Source: Chamaecrista fasciculata (Eukaryota; Streptophyta; Magnoliopsida; Fabales; Fabaceae). From it: 64,000 nucleotides of DNA. The notes beneath the pieces were generated by a model. It worked only from the letters and a program-made list of their open reading frames with translations. It made no database searches and was not told where the DNA came from. Shown piece by piece: positions 25,878 through 37,553 of this stretch (within the stretch, counting starts at the first letter, position 1; every line of letters begins with the position of its first letter). The position numbers and the translations under genes are program-made. The DNA lies in NCBI GenBank assembly GCA_003254925.1, contig QANZ01030535.1, forward strand, positions 186,001-250,000, given 5' to 3'.

Positions 25878-25922
25878 AGTGAGCTTCCTAGTTTTTTCTG
25901 ATACACAGTGAGCTTCCTAGTT
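25878..25922 (-). repeat. Micro-insertion flanked by 16-bp direct repeats (A-tail on minus strand)
   Basis: AGTGAGCTTCCTAGTT is perfect at 25878-25893 and 25907-25922. The 13-base insert read on the minus strand is GTGTATCAGAAAA, ending in a short A run. Confidence 0.6.
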
Positions 25923-26456
25923 AGTTGTTACTACTATAGTAGTATTCAAATAAGATCCACAATTTCAGCAAAATTGCAATGTCAACTCATGTACGGATGT
26001 ACCTACCAGAATTTATCTTACAGAATCGTATATGCAGTAATAAATTGTGAGGCGCAACATTTACGTAGCTACCAAAGTACCAAGATTTTGGATTTTGATC
26101 AATTTTCCGGTGAAAGAAAGATACCAATTGCGAAATAATTTAATAAATTAGCCAATTAGGCAATTAGGATAGAGGTTGAAGACGTGACTCTTCAGTCATC
26201 AATGGACACACTCATCACCACGTAGGTATGTAGAATCTTAGATATATAGCGCCACGAATCAATTTCGCTTCTTCAAAGGTCTTCATCGTCATTTCACCAA
26301 ACGCCGCCACACACCGAGAAATCACTCTCCACCAGTTCTACCTTCCGATTTCCCGATCACTACCTTCATCAATCACGCCTGTATATAACAATTCCACTCC
26401 AAATTTCGAGAATCCAATCATACCCACTTCAAAAAAACTCTGATAATCAAGCTTCC

Positions 26457-29400
26457 ATGGCGGATTCAATCGACGGCAACGTTCTCGCGGCGAAATCCTT
26501 CGCGAAATTCGGCGTTCAACACATGTTCGGCGTCGTCGGAATCCCCGTAACGTCGTTCGCGAATCGTGCTGTGTCGTTAGGTATTCGATTTTTGGCTTTC
26601 CACAATGAACAATCGGCGGGATACGCCGCCTCCGCCTACGGCTACCTCACCGGCCGGCCGGGAATTCTTTTAACGGTTTCCGGACCCGGCTGCGTTCACG
26701 GCCTCGCCGGAATCTCCAACGCCATGATTAACGGTTGGCCGATGGTGTTAATCTCCGGTTCGTGCGATCAGAAGGATTTCGGTCGTGGCGATTTTCAGGA
26801 ACTTGATCAGATCGAAGCCGTGAAACCCTTTTCGAAGTTTTCAGTGAAGGCGAAGGATATTACAGAAATCCCCAAATGCGTCGCACAGGTTCTTGAATTT
26901 GCGAATTCGGGTCGACCCGGAGGTTGTTATTTGGATCTTCCGACTGATGTTTTGCATCAGAAGGTAACGGAATCTGAAGCTGAGAATCTGTTGATTGAGG
27001 CTGAAAAGTTTAGGAATAGTGAAGAAAACATAATAGTAGTACCGAGTGTTCAAGCTTCTAAGATTGAAGAAGCGGTTTTTTTGCTTAGACATGCTGAGAG
27101 GCCTTTGATTGTGTGTGGGAAAGGAGCAGCATATGCTAGAGCTGAAGGTTCTTTGAAGAAGCTTGTAGAAAGTACTGGAATCCCATTTCTGCCTACACCA
27201 ATGGGAAAGGGGTTAGTATCTGATACTCATGAGCTTGCTGCTACTGCTGCTAGATCACTGGCTATTGGTAAATGTGATGTTGCTCTTGTAGTTGGGGCGA
27301 GGTTGAATTGGTTGCTACATTTTGGTGAGCCACCAAAGTGGTCCAAGGATGTAAAGTTTATATTAGTGGATATTAGTAAGGAAGAGATTGAGCTTAGGAA
27401 ACCGCATTTGGGTTTGGTTGGAGATGCTAAACAGGTTTTGGAGAGGTTAAATAAGGAGATTAAGGATGACCCTTTTTGTTTGGGTAAGTCACATCCATGG
27501 GTAGAAGCTATATCAAATAAGGTTAAGGAGAATGTGTCCAAAATGGAAGCTCAGTTGGCTAAGGATGTGGTGCCTTTCAACTTCTTGACCCCTATGAGAA
27601 TCATTAGAGATGCCATTTTGGCAGTGGGTAGTCCTGCTCCGATAGTGGTTTCCGAAGGCGCGAACACGATGGATGTGGGTCGGTCTGTGTTGATTCAGAC
27701 AGAGCCAAGGACAAGATTAGATGCAGGGACATGGGGGACAATGGGGGTTGGTCTAGGGTATTGCATTGCGGCTGCGGTCGCTTCTCCTGATCGGCTTGTG
27801 GTTGCGGTTGAAGGGGATTCTGGATTTGGATTCAGTGCAATTGAAGTTGAGGTATGAGAAAAAACCTAACACCTTTGCTTATCTAGTGAGTTATAGTTTT
27901 CTTGCTTACATTTTAAATTTCTGAGTGTTTGGCTTTGTGTTTGCACTATCCCATTTTTGTTTGCTATAATCATTTACTTGAATGTGGGAAATAGACTCTG
28001 AAACATAAGGGCATATATTAGGTAATACAATTTTTGCTCGAGGGATTCTGCTTTAAGCGATTAAGAAATAATGCCAATATGCCATACTGCATCTATGTAT
28101 TCCCGACTGATCTGAATTTGTTTTCAAGCAGCATATACAAGAAAGTCCTAAGAACTGCCTTCTCTTTTGGCCATTTCCATCACAAGAAAGTCCTAATTCA
28201 TTCAAACATTTTGCATCTGACATATTCTTTGTGATTTGATTTAGATTTTGCAGTACTTGTTTTCTATGCAATGAGAAATCACACAACTTAGTTCTTAAAT
28301 TATGTGTGAATGTCCTAAATCTTCACATTGCAGCCATGTTGATGTGGACAAATACAAAATAGAATAGAGAATAGAGAATAGAGAAGAACAGAGGGAAAGA
28401 AAGAACACTGTTAGATAAAGAAAAGAATGTAATACGTATTCAATGTTTTCTTCAGGTGACCTACATGAATAAGAAAATCAATAATAAATATCAATATCTG
28501 AAATTTAGCTAAATTGTATCCTAACAATGTTGGCTTTAAAAATCGAATCTCTACTCCTTTGAGTGGAAATTTCGTTGCCAATCTGTTGATCTTCCCTATT
28601 TTTGGGTCCTTTCTTCACATGGGTTCTGATTACAATTACAAACATAATCTGTAAAATTAGACTGCCTTGTAATGATATTCGTATTTTTGTGTCACTGTCA
28701 AGTCAGATCAAATTCGTTTGAATAGTTATTCTTGAATCCTCTTTTAATGCATTTTAATTTGTTTTGAGGTTTCTTATAGGCTCTATGAGGCCTATAAATT
28801 TTCTCCTGGGATGCTGTTTATATTGTTGGTATAATTTTCTCCAGCAATTGCCCAGGATGGAAGAAGATGGTCTATGTAGTTTCTACAGTTCAAGGATGTT
28901 TATATGTGCTTTTCCATTTTAAAACATCGGAAACTAAAATGTGTTAGCAAGTGTTAAAAGGACTTGTTTGCTGGTTTTAATTGATCCAAAGGGAGCTTTC
29001 TATCTGCTAACTATCATATAATCATTAAATTAACTCCATAAAATTCATTACCTGAAAGGCATTAAGTTGCAAATTGATATGATTATCTGGTTGTATCTGT
29101 TTGTATATATACATATTACTTACTACTTTACTAGTCCAAGCACTCAAAATCATAGCCATGACTGTCTAATGACTTTCACCTATAATATATGCTTCATCCA
29201 TTATATGATGACCTGCAGATTGTGTTTGTACATTTTTATGTACTATTCCTTCTATCTTCTAAATACAATGTATTCCTTGTTTGGTGTTGCAGACATTGGT
29301 CCGGTACCAGTTGCCCGTGGTTGTGATTGTTTTCAACAACGGTGGTGTATATGGTGGAGACCGCCGGAACCCCGAAGAGATAAATGGACCTTACAAAGAA

Positions 29401-29607
29401 GATCCTGCGCCGACCTCTTTTGTCCCCGGGGCAGGGTACCATGTGCTGATGCAAGCTTTTGGTGGAAAAGGTTATATTGTTGAGACACCTGCAGAACTCA
29501 AGTCTGCTCTTTCAGAAGCCTTCTCTGTGCGAAAACCGGCTGTAATAAATGTTATCATTGATCCTTATGCTGGTGCTGAAAGTGGGAGAATGCAACACAA
29601 GAATTGA
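26457..29607 (+). CDS. HACL1: 2-hydroxyacyl-CoA lyase / oxalyl-CoA decarboxylase-type ThDP enzyme
   Basis: Thiamine-diphosphate enzyme that releases formyl-CoA, either by cleaving 2-hydroxyacyl-CoA (alpha-oxidation) or by decarboxylating oxalyl-CoA; the single Arabidopsis homologue has been assigned the latter role. Exons 26457-27851 and 29293-29607 give 569 residues, normal for the family. The pyrimidine-binding domain has the ThDP-activating glutamate E51 in FHNEQSAGYAASAYGYLTG. A central domain follows. The PP-binding domain has GDS (453-455) and NN (480-481), the GDX(~25)NN cofactor motif; GDS in place of GDG is usual in this subfamily. The intron cuts inside that motif (EVE|TLVRYQ). The protein ends QHKN, not a canonical peroxisomal PTS1, so compartment is uncertain. 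The 5' end of exon 1 is strikingly GC-rich against its surroundings. A 540-bp repeat lies in the intron. Confidence 0.93.
28066..28610 (+). repeat. Dispersed repeat, copy A (in the HACL intron)
   Basis: Matches 40492-41300 in the same orientation over ~540 bases (shared blocks AATGCCAATATGCCATAC, AGCAGCATATACAAGAAAG, CAGGTGACCTACATGAATAAG, TGAGTGGAAATTTCG). Copy A has 34 extra bases near its start and lacks the ~300-bp foldback present in copy B. I see no coding potential or clear termini. Confidence 0.8.
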
Positions 29608-30198
29608 TATTACTTCAACTTCATTTTCTGCCTTTTCTTTTAAAAATAAAAAAAGAAATTGATAGAACTAGTATTTCTGTGGTCTGTCCTTGTAGTCTTT
29701 CCTTCTTGCATTTAGTTTCTAGTATACCATGTTTGTTTATGATGTCTCTTGATCTGCAAAAATATTAATAAATCTTCCAGTGATGCTGCTAATGTCAAGA
29801 TCCGTCATTGTAATATAGTATTGAATCTCAAAATAGTGTGGAAAGCATTTGTATGATTATTAGCAGAAAACCATAGTGATTTGTTTGGAGGCCAAATGTA
29901 ATCTTTTCGTAGTCAAGAAAAAAATTATTTTCGTCCTTGGCAGACAAATTGAAAACATCAAACTATATGCTGCCTCCATTCTTTGCACTCAGATCGTTTG
30001 CATCTTTTACTCTTTTTTGTTATTTTATTTGAATTTTGTCTGATCACAATTATCTGTCCATTGGCTTCATTCACTACAACTGTAATTGTTCGTTAGAGAT
30101 ACTATTTTATTTCATTTTCCATAAAAAATAATCGCAAATAAATTACAGACAGGTCAAATATCGAAGATTTAAGCAGTTGTTCCTCAAAAGTCAAATCC

Positions 30199-30253
30199 CA
30201 ACAAAAGGGACTCTTCAGTTTTTTTTTTTTTTTCAAAAACAACAAAAGGGACT
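30199..30253. repeat. Micro-insertion flanked by 14-bp direct repeats
   Basis: CAACAAAAGGGACT is perfect at 30199-30212 and 30240-30253. The 27-base insert is CTTCAG, 15 T, then CAAAAA. The T-rich core makes its orientation unclear. Confidence 0.55.
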
Positions 30254-30682
30254 GTTCCATACCAAATGGTGTTTCTACATAACCAAAAACAAAAAATTGG
30301 TTCAAGAGGAAGACACTCATTCTAAATGAAGAATGGTATGAAAGAGACCGAAATTTTTTTTAAGGACGCTTAAACCCAAATTGGAAAACTAGCTAGAATA
30401 TCACCCTAGTTTTTGTATTTCTCTATATTGTTATTTATATTTTAATAAATGAATGAAAATTTTGTTTAATTCATCTATTTTATTATTTAAAATTAGAGCA
30501 AAATTGTCGGGGTGGTGGAAATTAGAGCTATAATATCACACTTTTTTTTTTAATTGGAAAAAGTGGATTAAAATGATTCAAGGAGTAACTCTGAAACTTC
30601 TTAACAATTTTAGAGACCAAAATAAAATAAAAAAAATATTAGAGAAAATAGAATTTTAACCTTGTTTAATCTATATAATAAT

Positions 30683-31691
30683 TAGAGATGGCAATCTTCC
30701 CCATAAATGAGGATCCCCACGGGTATTGCCTTGCGGGGATCCCCAGATATGGGAAAAAATTCCCTGCGGGATTAGGGATGAAGTTAAGTTTTACCTCGAA
30801 TGTAATTTGAGGATGGGGATGCAAGTATACCCCCTGCCCCGTGAAGTCCCCAGCTCCGAATTAAATATATATATATTATTATAATTACAAACAACTTTCA
30901 TCCATTAGAATAGTGTAACTTCTTTTATGAGCGATAATGGTTTTAGAGTGTTAGTCTTTGACTATTTGTGGATAATAATTATTTTAATCATGTGGGAGAT
31001 GTTAGGTAGTCTCAAATTTTATGTTCTTTGCATTGTATTTTCTCTAATTAGAGTTTGTTTGAATGAAATTTTATAATTGAAACTAAATTATTTATGGGAT
31101 TAGGTTTTTAATCAATTTGAAATGGACATATTATCTCTATTGATGCTTTGATCAGTAGTGTACCAAAAGTCTAGGTCCATATTATCTTTATTTATTACTG
31201 ATTAGATATGTTTGTTTGGAAGAAGTACCCCCCAGATTGTTTTCAATCTGTGTTTATTGTTGGATTTTTTTTATTTTACCTCAATGCATTATTAGTTTTC
31301 TATAAAAAAAAAAAATATACTGTGTGGATCTTTATGGGGACTATGGGGAGNTTGAAATGGACATATTATCTCTATTGATGCTTTGATCAGGGGTGTACCA
31401 AGAGTCTGGGTCCATATTATCTTTACTTATTATTAAATAGATATGTTTGTTTGGAAGAAGTACCCTCCAAATTGTCTTCAATCTGTGTTTGTTGTTGAAT
31501 TTTTTATTTTAATTCAATGCATTATTAGTTTGCCATTAAAAAAACCATATACTGGCGGGATCCCCGTAAAAACTGTGGGGAGTCAGGAAATGGGGATGGG
31601 GGAAATTCATCCCAGGGTGAGAATCGAGGATGGGGATGGAGAGGGCAAGGATTGGTGGCCCCGTCCCCACATTGTCGGGGTGCCATCCCTA
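30683..31691. mobile_element. Non-autonomous hAT-type element (about 1 kb) with an assembly join inside
   Basis: Ends TAGAGATGGCA and (inverted) TAGGGATGGCA, flanked by the 8-base duplication ATAATAAT (30675-30682 and 31692-31699); 8 bases and these ends fit the hAT superfamily. Subterminal regions hold many GGGGATCCCCA-type words. Two ~230-base direct copies (from 31117 and from 31352) are separated by a single N at 31351. No transposase frame. Confidence 0.7.
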
Positions 31692-31804
31692 ATAATAATA
31701 CACATTCCCTCATAAAAAGAAAATAATAATACAAACTTCAATTCAAATAAATAATATATTTAGAAAAAAAAATAAACACCCAGTATCGGTTATATAATAA
31801 CACT

Positions 31805-32228
31805 CAAAGTATACTCTTAATTTCCTAACTTTTGCTCAAATCTCAATTTGATCCCATAATTTTTTCTGTTGCACTTTTGATCACATATCTTGATAAAAAG
31901 TTGTAGATTTGGTCTCATATCACTTTTGGTGTCATATCTTTTGGTCAGATTTCAGAATTAGTCTCATTTCTTTGTAAAAAACTTCACTTTCAGTCATACC
32001 CGACTTTGGCCCCAAAAAAAAAAAAGTCATACCCGATCCAAAAATATGAAACTAATTCTACAACATGAACAAAAGGATATAAGACTAATTCTGCAACCTG
32101 ACCCAAAGATATAATAGACCAAAAGTTTAACACGGGACTAAATCTACGACCTAAGTTAAAGATATGAGACAAAAAATGAAAAAAAAAAATTATGGGACCA
32201 AATTGAGACCTGACTAGTGTGATTTGGC
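31805..32228. repeat. Foldback element ending just beyond the ankyrin-gene stop codon
   Basis: Left arm CTCAAATCTCAATTTGATCCC; right arm GGGACCAAATTGAGACCTG. Similar elements at 44459-44885 and 62191-62612 share the words CTCAATTTGGTCCCATAA and AGATATGGGACCA. A micro-insertion (32004-32024) interrupts the right half. Confidence 0.7.
31992..32036 (+). repeat. Micro-insertion flanked by 12-bp direct repeats
   Basis: AGTCATACCCGA is perfect at 31992-32003 and 32025-32036. The insert is CTTTGGCCCC followed by 11 A, very like the insert at 24017. It lies in a foldback element, so it is younger than that element. Confidence 0.7.
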
Positions 32229-32939
32229 CTTTTTCTTTGGGAGATGTTGTGGCCTCCCTAGCTATCTATCTCCGTGGTGCTTTGGTGAGGGTAGCTCGCC
32301 AGAAATCACAATAGAGAGGAAGATAATCAAAGGCAAAGAAGATAAGTGGTAGGGAAGCCACAAAATACAGAGGAAGAGCAACATTTGGAAGTCGATCCTG
32401 CACCATAAAGAAATGGGCAGTACAGAAAGAGACCAACATGGAGACAAGTGAAACAATCATGGAAGTTAAAGCTAGTATAAGCTTCACAGGCAATTTCATC
32501 CTAAAATCTTGCCTTTGATGTCGAGAAGTTAGTAAAGAGAGAAACATGAGGACAGAAATAACAGAGCCAAAGACAGAGATCAATGATGAAATGGCATACA
32601 CAGTGAAAGCAGTTTCGCCTTCAAGGGTTGGGTGGCCGGTCTTCTCTTGAACTCCGCCGGGAACCGCCGCCGTCGTGGCAAAAGCCACCGTCGCAATCAG
32701 TGCCGCCACCACAGAGCATGATTGTGAAGTGTTGTTAAGCCAATCTGACCCGCTTTGAACAAGATCCTTGTGCGTTTCATCAAACAGTTCTATTGCGGTT
32801 TTATTGTTCTTGTTGTATTGGACAAAGAATTGTGGTGGCATTGAATGTAACACAAACTGCATATGAAATAATGTAATTTGAGGGCTACATGCATTTAGTG
32901 ACGTGTCCATACATAAAATTTGTATGGTCAATTGTACTC

Positions 32940-33130
32940 TCCAAGTATAGAGTCAATTTTAGTTGTACCCCCAAAGTTTTTTTGGATTAATTATACTTCT
33001 AAAATTTCTTTGGATTAATTGTACTCTTAAAGTTTTATATTTGAGTCAATTATACCATCAAAATTGAGGATACAATAGAAAAAAAAAAGATTAGAGGTAC
33101 AATTGATTCAAAAAAAAATTTGGGATACTA
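32940..33130. repeat. Small foldback element
   Basis: Left arm GAGTCAATTTTAGTTGTACC and TTGAGTCAATTATACC; right arm GAGGTACAATTGATTC. It lies in the last intron of the ankyrin gene and is related in wording to 39436-39860. Confidence 0.5.
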
Positions 33131-33139
33131 CTAAACTAT

Positions 33140-33455
33140 GAAGCGTGTACACTGACACGGACACGAGACACGACACGAACATACAAACGCGCTAGATTCT
33201 TAAAATTACACGACACGACACGCCATATATATATAAATAATTAAAAATTCATAAATTTTGATGAAAATTTTATAAATTACAATATCTATTCATAATATAT
33301 GTCATATGTGATATTATTTTCTATTATTTGTCATAATAAAGTTACAAAAAAATTAATTTTATCTTCTGAAACTTATAAATATGTGTCGTGTGGGTGTCGA
33401 ATAGGAACACGTATTTGGCACGGTGAGACGCTGTCAAAATAAAGTGTCTATGTTT
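33140..33455 (+). repeat. Dispersed ~310-bp repeat, second copy
   Basis: Same family as 25368-25685, same orientation, in the intron 32857-33800 of the ankyrin gene. It starts in an ACACGAC-rich stretch and ends AAAATAAAGTGTCTATG. An (ATATT)n microsatellite follows near 33604-33630. Confidence 0.7.
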
Positions 33456-34240
33456 GACTCCATAGTTGAAAGCTATCAAAATTACTTTTGCTAAAAAAAA
33501 AATAATATTACATAACAATTGTATGTAATGCTTAAATTACATCTTAGAATTTTTCTTATAATTAAATATCTCCATTGGCACTATTTTTCCTCTATTGCAA
33601 AATATTTATATTATATTATATTATATTATATAGTTATTTCATTCATTTATTTATAAGTTAACGATCCATAACAAATTATTAAACTAACAATTTAGTCGTT
33701 GAAAAATTAAAATGTACAGTAAATATAAAGTCTTTGAAAGATGAAAATAGTTTAATAATTAATTTTTTTAGTATATTATTTAAGTCAAAGATTAAATTAC
33801 CTCGAACCATTTGACTTCCCATTGCATTTGGAGAGCAGGAATGAGCCAAGGCTTGTAGTCTCCAAGCTTGGCTGCCAAGTGTAGTGCACTGTTTTCCTCA
33901 TCATCCACTTTCCGAAACATACTTTCCATAAATAGATTCCTTTTCAGCAGCAGTTGATATACATGGGGTTGTCTATTCTCTGCTGCCAATAGCACTATGT
34001 TCTTTTTCTCGTCATTCACATCTTGAACTGCCACCGGGAAATCTTCTAGAATTCTCTTCACCATTTCTGTTATACCATTCTTTGCGGCCATTAATATGGG
34101 ACTCTCGATTTTCTTCTTCTTCTCCGAATCTACGTGCACATAACCAATGTAACTCTTATTATTATTTACTTCTTTTAGCTTATTAATCAATTACTACTTT
34201 TACAAATAAAAAAAAACTATTAACATATATATAAAAAATA

Positions 34241-34757
34241 CGGTAAATTATACTTTAATACTTGAAGTATGAATCGATTCCGCTTTGGCACCCTGTTCTT
34301 TTTAAATTAAAAATGACATTTTGGTATCATGTTCTATATATTTGTCGTTATTAGCACTTTGATTTGGCACCCAAAACTTTTCTCGTTACTTTTTGACGGA
34401 AAAAAAATACGTGTATAGTCAAAAACATGAAATCCACCCTCCTAAACTTATATTTTACGATTCAACCTAAAAAAAAATGAAATCTTCTTCCTTCAAGTAC
34501 ATATAATGAATCGTGTTTTCTTAGGCTGAATCGTGAAATATGAATTTATGAGAATAAATTTCGTTTTTTGACTATACATGTGACCTGCACATACTTTTTT
34601 CCGTCAAAATTAAAGTAATAGAAAAAATAGTTTTGAATACCAAAATGCTAGCAACGATACGAATAGAAAATGCTACCAAAATGTCACTCGTAAAAGAACA
34701 AGAAACCAAAGTGGAATCGGTCCATACATACATAAGGTACCAAAGTATAATTTAACC
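34241..34757. repeat. Foldback element that abuts an ankyrin-gene exon
   Basis: Left end CGGTAAATTATACTTTAAT; right end, inverted, GGTTAAATTATACTTTGG. The inner arms also pair (GAATCGATTCCGCTTTGG with CCAAAGTGGAATCGGTCC). Its right end forms the splice donor of the exon 34757-34981 (CACAAG|GTTAAATT), so the element supplies that GT. Confidence 0.7.
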
Positions 34758-35398
34758 TTGTGGTTTGTTCTCGAGGTGTGCCGTGGGGGTTAAGCTGCTT
34801 GGTAAGGCAATACGATAAGGAACTGAATCATGGTCTTCTTGAAAAGGAAGAGGCATTCTTCTTCCTTCGTCATCATAGTCATACAAGGAAGAACGACGAA
34901 GAAGTTCATTCGTTATTTGAACAGACCATGTGTGGTGTTCCTTCTTTCGTTGTATCTTCTTTAATTCCTTCCATAGGCCTCCTGCAACGTAACACATGTA
35001 TATTTAAAGAAGCATCCATGATATATAGAATATTAATGTGTCAGAATCTTTTTCTATTTCTCTATATTTCTAAATAGCACACACACCCGTGTTGAAAGAT
35101 GAAAGCTAATACATACCTTTACCAAGAATGGCTATCACGGCCACATATACAAACTTGAAAAAATTACAACAGGTTTTGTAATTAGGTGGATATAACAGAT
35201 GCCTCCGAACTCCTGCTTTTGATCCTACACAACATTATTATATATACATAATGTAGAGTGAATCATAAATATCGTTGATATGATCATTATTCCAAATAAA
35301 CCCTAGATTTTTTCTTTTTTCTTTATATAATGTCTCTTCTATTCATTTTCTGTTTGCCGAGAAACAGTTAAAAGAGAATTTCCGAATGAATAAAATTT

Positions 35399-35798
35399 AG
35401 GGTAAATTACACTTTGGTACCCTGTGGTTTGACCTTATTTCACTTTGGTACCCTGTGGTTTGAAACTTGACACTTTGGTACCCTGTGGTATTCTCCATTA
35501 ACACTTTGGTACCCTTTGGAGCTATTTTGTAATTTTAACCATAACAAATTTTGCAAAAATTACATATTGACCCCAAAAAATTTTCAAAAAATTACAAATA
35601 GGTCCCTGGATAATATTATATAGGGACTAAAATGAAAAATTTAAAATTTTTTTGGGGTCAATATGTAATTTTTGTAAAATATATTATGGTTAAAATTACA
35701 AAATAGCTCCAAAGGGTACCAAAGTGTTAATGGAGAATACCACAGGGTACCAAAGTGTCAAGTTTCAAACCACAGAGTACCAAAGTGTAATTTACCCT
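35399..35798. repeat. Near-perfect 400-bp foldback element
   Basis: Starts AGGGTAAATTACACTTTGGT and ends with the exact inverse (ACCAAAGTGTAATTTACCCT). The arms pair almost throughout to a centre near 35600. It is flanked by AAAATTT on both sides, a possible 7-base target duplication. It lies in the ankyrin-gene intron 35225-36050. Confidence 0.85.
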
Positions 35799-36650
35799 AA
35801 AATTTATATAAAATTTCTTATATACTGGTCATAAGTTCTTCTAATCACAAATTAGAATTATATTCTCTCTCTTTAATGATTGGTCATACAAAAAAAGTTA
35901 TATTTAATATTCTCTCTATCATGATTAATTATGCATAATATTTTTTCGCTACATATCAAATATTGATTGGAAAATCTTATAACAAATATATAAAAAACTT
36001 TATCTAAATTTTGTCGTTTTTGAATTAGTAAAACTTAAAAGAATTCTCACGTGCATCGCGGGTATGATCTCCTCCCACTTCGACATCTGCATCATTTGAT
36101 GACTGACCATGATCTCCTCTTCGAATAGGGAACTTGTTGGTAACTGCGGGGAAATTAATTTGAATTATTTACCGTTGAAAATTACAAAAAATTATTAAAT
36201 ATTTATAATTATTATGAATCCATGGGTATAAAAGAAATATATTACATTTGAAAAACCAAAACAAGTAGAAGGACATATATATTTTGTATTATACCAACAA
36301 GGAGTGCAGTCATGATGACTTTGAAAAGAGGCCAGCATGTCCTGTAATTATCTGGAAGTGGTGGACGTCGTGTTGAATTGGCCTTGAGAATTTGTCTTGG
36401 TCGAACTGAGCTACTTGTAACTCTTTCACCGATATATCTTAAATTAATTTGAATTTAGCATTAATAACGTACGTACGTGGATATAGTACTGGGCTTTAGG
36501 ACCCTAATCCAAAATTATGAATCCAATTTAACTCAACTACAAAATTAACTGATCTAACACAATTCATTTAAGTAATGCATCAAGATAGGTTGAGTGTTGG
36601 TCAAACTCAACTCAAATTTACGTCAAAACTATGCGTTTCATAATAGAGGA

Positions 36651-37075
36651 TAGGAATATGAACTTCACAACTTTTTGCAAAATTATAGAAGGCCTGCAAA
36701 TAGTTTTAAAATTTATAAAAATATCATTGGATCATGATATTTGACGAATAAAATGAAAATTATAAAAAAGATTTGGGGTCAAAATATAATTTTGAAAAAT
36801 ATTAGAAAAGTAAAATTACTAATTAGTCTTAAATCTGGAAAATTAATATATTTTAGTCCTATAAAACTGTGCCTTCAATGGTGAGAGGATGATCTTCACA
36901 AATTTTTGCAAAAATTACAGAATGCCCTCAAATGATTTCAAATTTTACAAAAAATATCATTAGATCATGATATTCGAGGACTAAAATGAAAATTATAAAA
37001 CAATTTGGAGTCAAAACAGAATTTTGAATAAATATGAAAAAAAGGAGGAAATTACAAATCAATCTTAAATTTGAA
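36651..37075 (+). repeat. Diverged tandem pair (~185 bp units) in an ankyrin-gene intron
   Basis: 36651-36842 and 36891-37075 are direct copies (both hold TTTTTGCAAAA, ATATCATT, GATCATGATATT, ATAAAATGAAAATTATAAAA or close variants). An inverted relative lies at about 50190-50320. Non-coding. Confidence 0.6.
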
Positions 37076-37553
37076 TAATTTAAAAATTATTCCCTTAAAT
37101 AATATAAATTATTCCCTTAGATCGACCTTTAGTTTTATGATTATGACTCAACCTAACAGAAAACCAACCCAATTCAATTATTTATTTGATGGTGATTAAG
37201 AAGTGTTTACAGTGATAAATGATCATTTGGAAAAGGCCAAGGCTGCAACCACTTCTGAAGGCAGAAGGCTTGGCTGCTAACAGATGAAGTGGAGACAAGC
37301 CCTCTTCATTCACCGAGTTCACTAGTACTTTATAAAGGTTGATGATTTGGAACGCCAAATCTGCCAACAAGGAATTAATAAATGACATCGATGTATATCA
37401 ATCAATTAAATTTGAAAAACAACTACATTCTACATATATCGTTGAAGTCTCACATTGGTCAGTTAGGGCCTTTTAACTCTATATATACTAGGCAATTCTC
37501 TTCCTTTGAGAATTCTTTTAAAATGAGTTAGGTCTTTCTACGTGATATATATA

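Larger units (their letters stand above)
23765..26456. other. Intergenic region between the zinc-finger and HACL genes
   Basis: AT-rich sequence with a partial foldback arm (about 23790-23960), an (ATAG)n run, two micro-insertions (24003-24048, 25878-25922), a dispersed repeat (25368-25685) and a pair of diverged direct repeats. The last ~250 bases are the CT-rich HACL promoter and leader. Confidence 0.6.
29608..32265. other. Intergenic region between HACL and the ankyrin gene
   Basis: The two genes converge. The stretch holds the HACL 3' UTR, a micro-insertion (30199-30253), a 1-kb hAT-type element (30683-31691) and a foldback (31805-32228). No supported gene. Confidence 0.6.

Noticed and set aside
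28034..28286. Opposing small frames in the HACL intron
   Set aside because: They lie in the dispersed repeat also found at 40492, and the frames are not kept between copies.
31443..31715. 90-codon frame next to GC-rich sequence
   Set aside because: It lies in the right end of the hAT element 30683-31691 and is made of its subterminal repeats.
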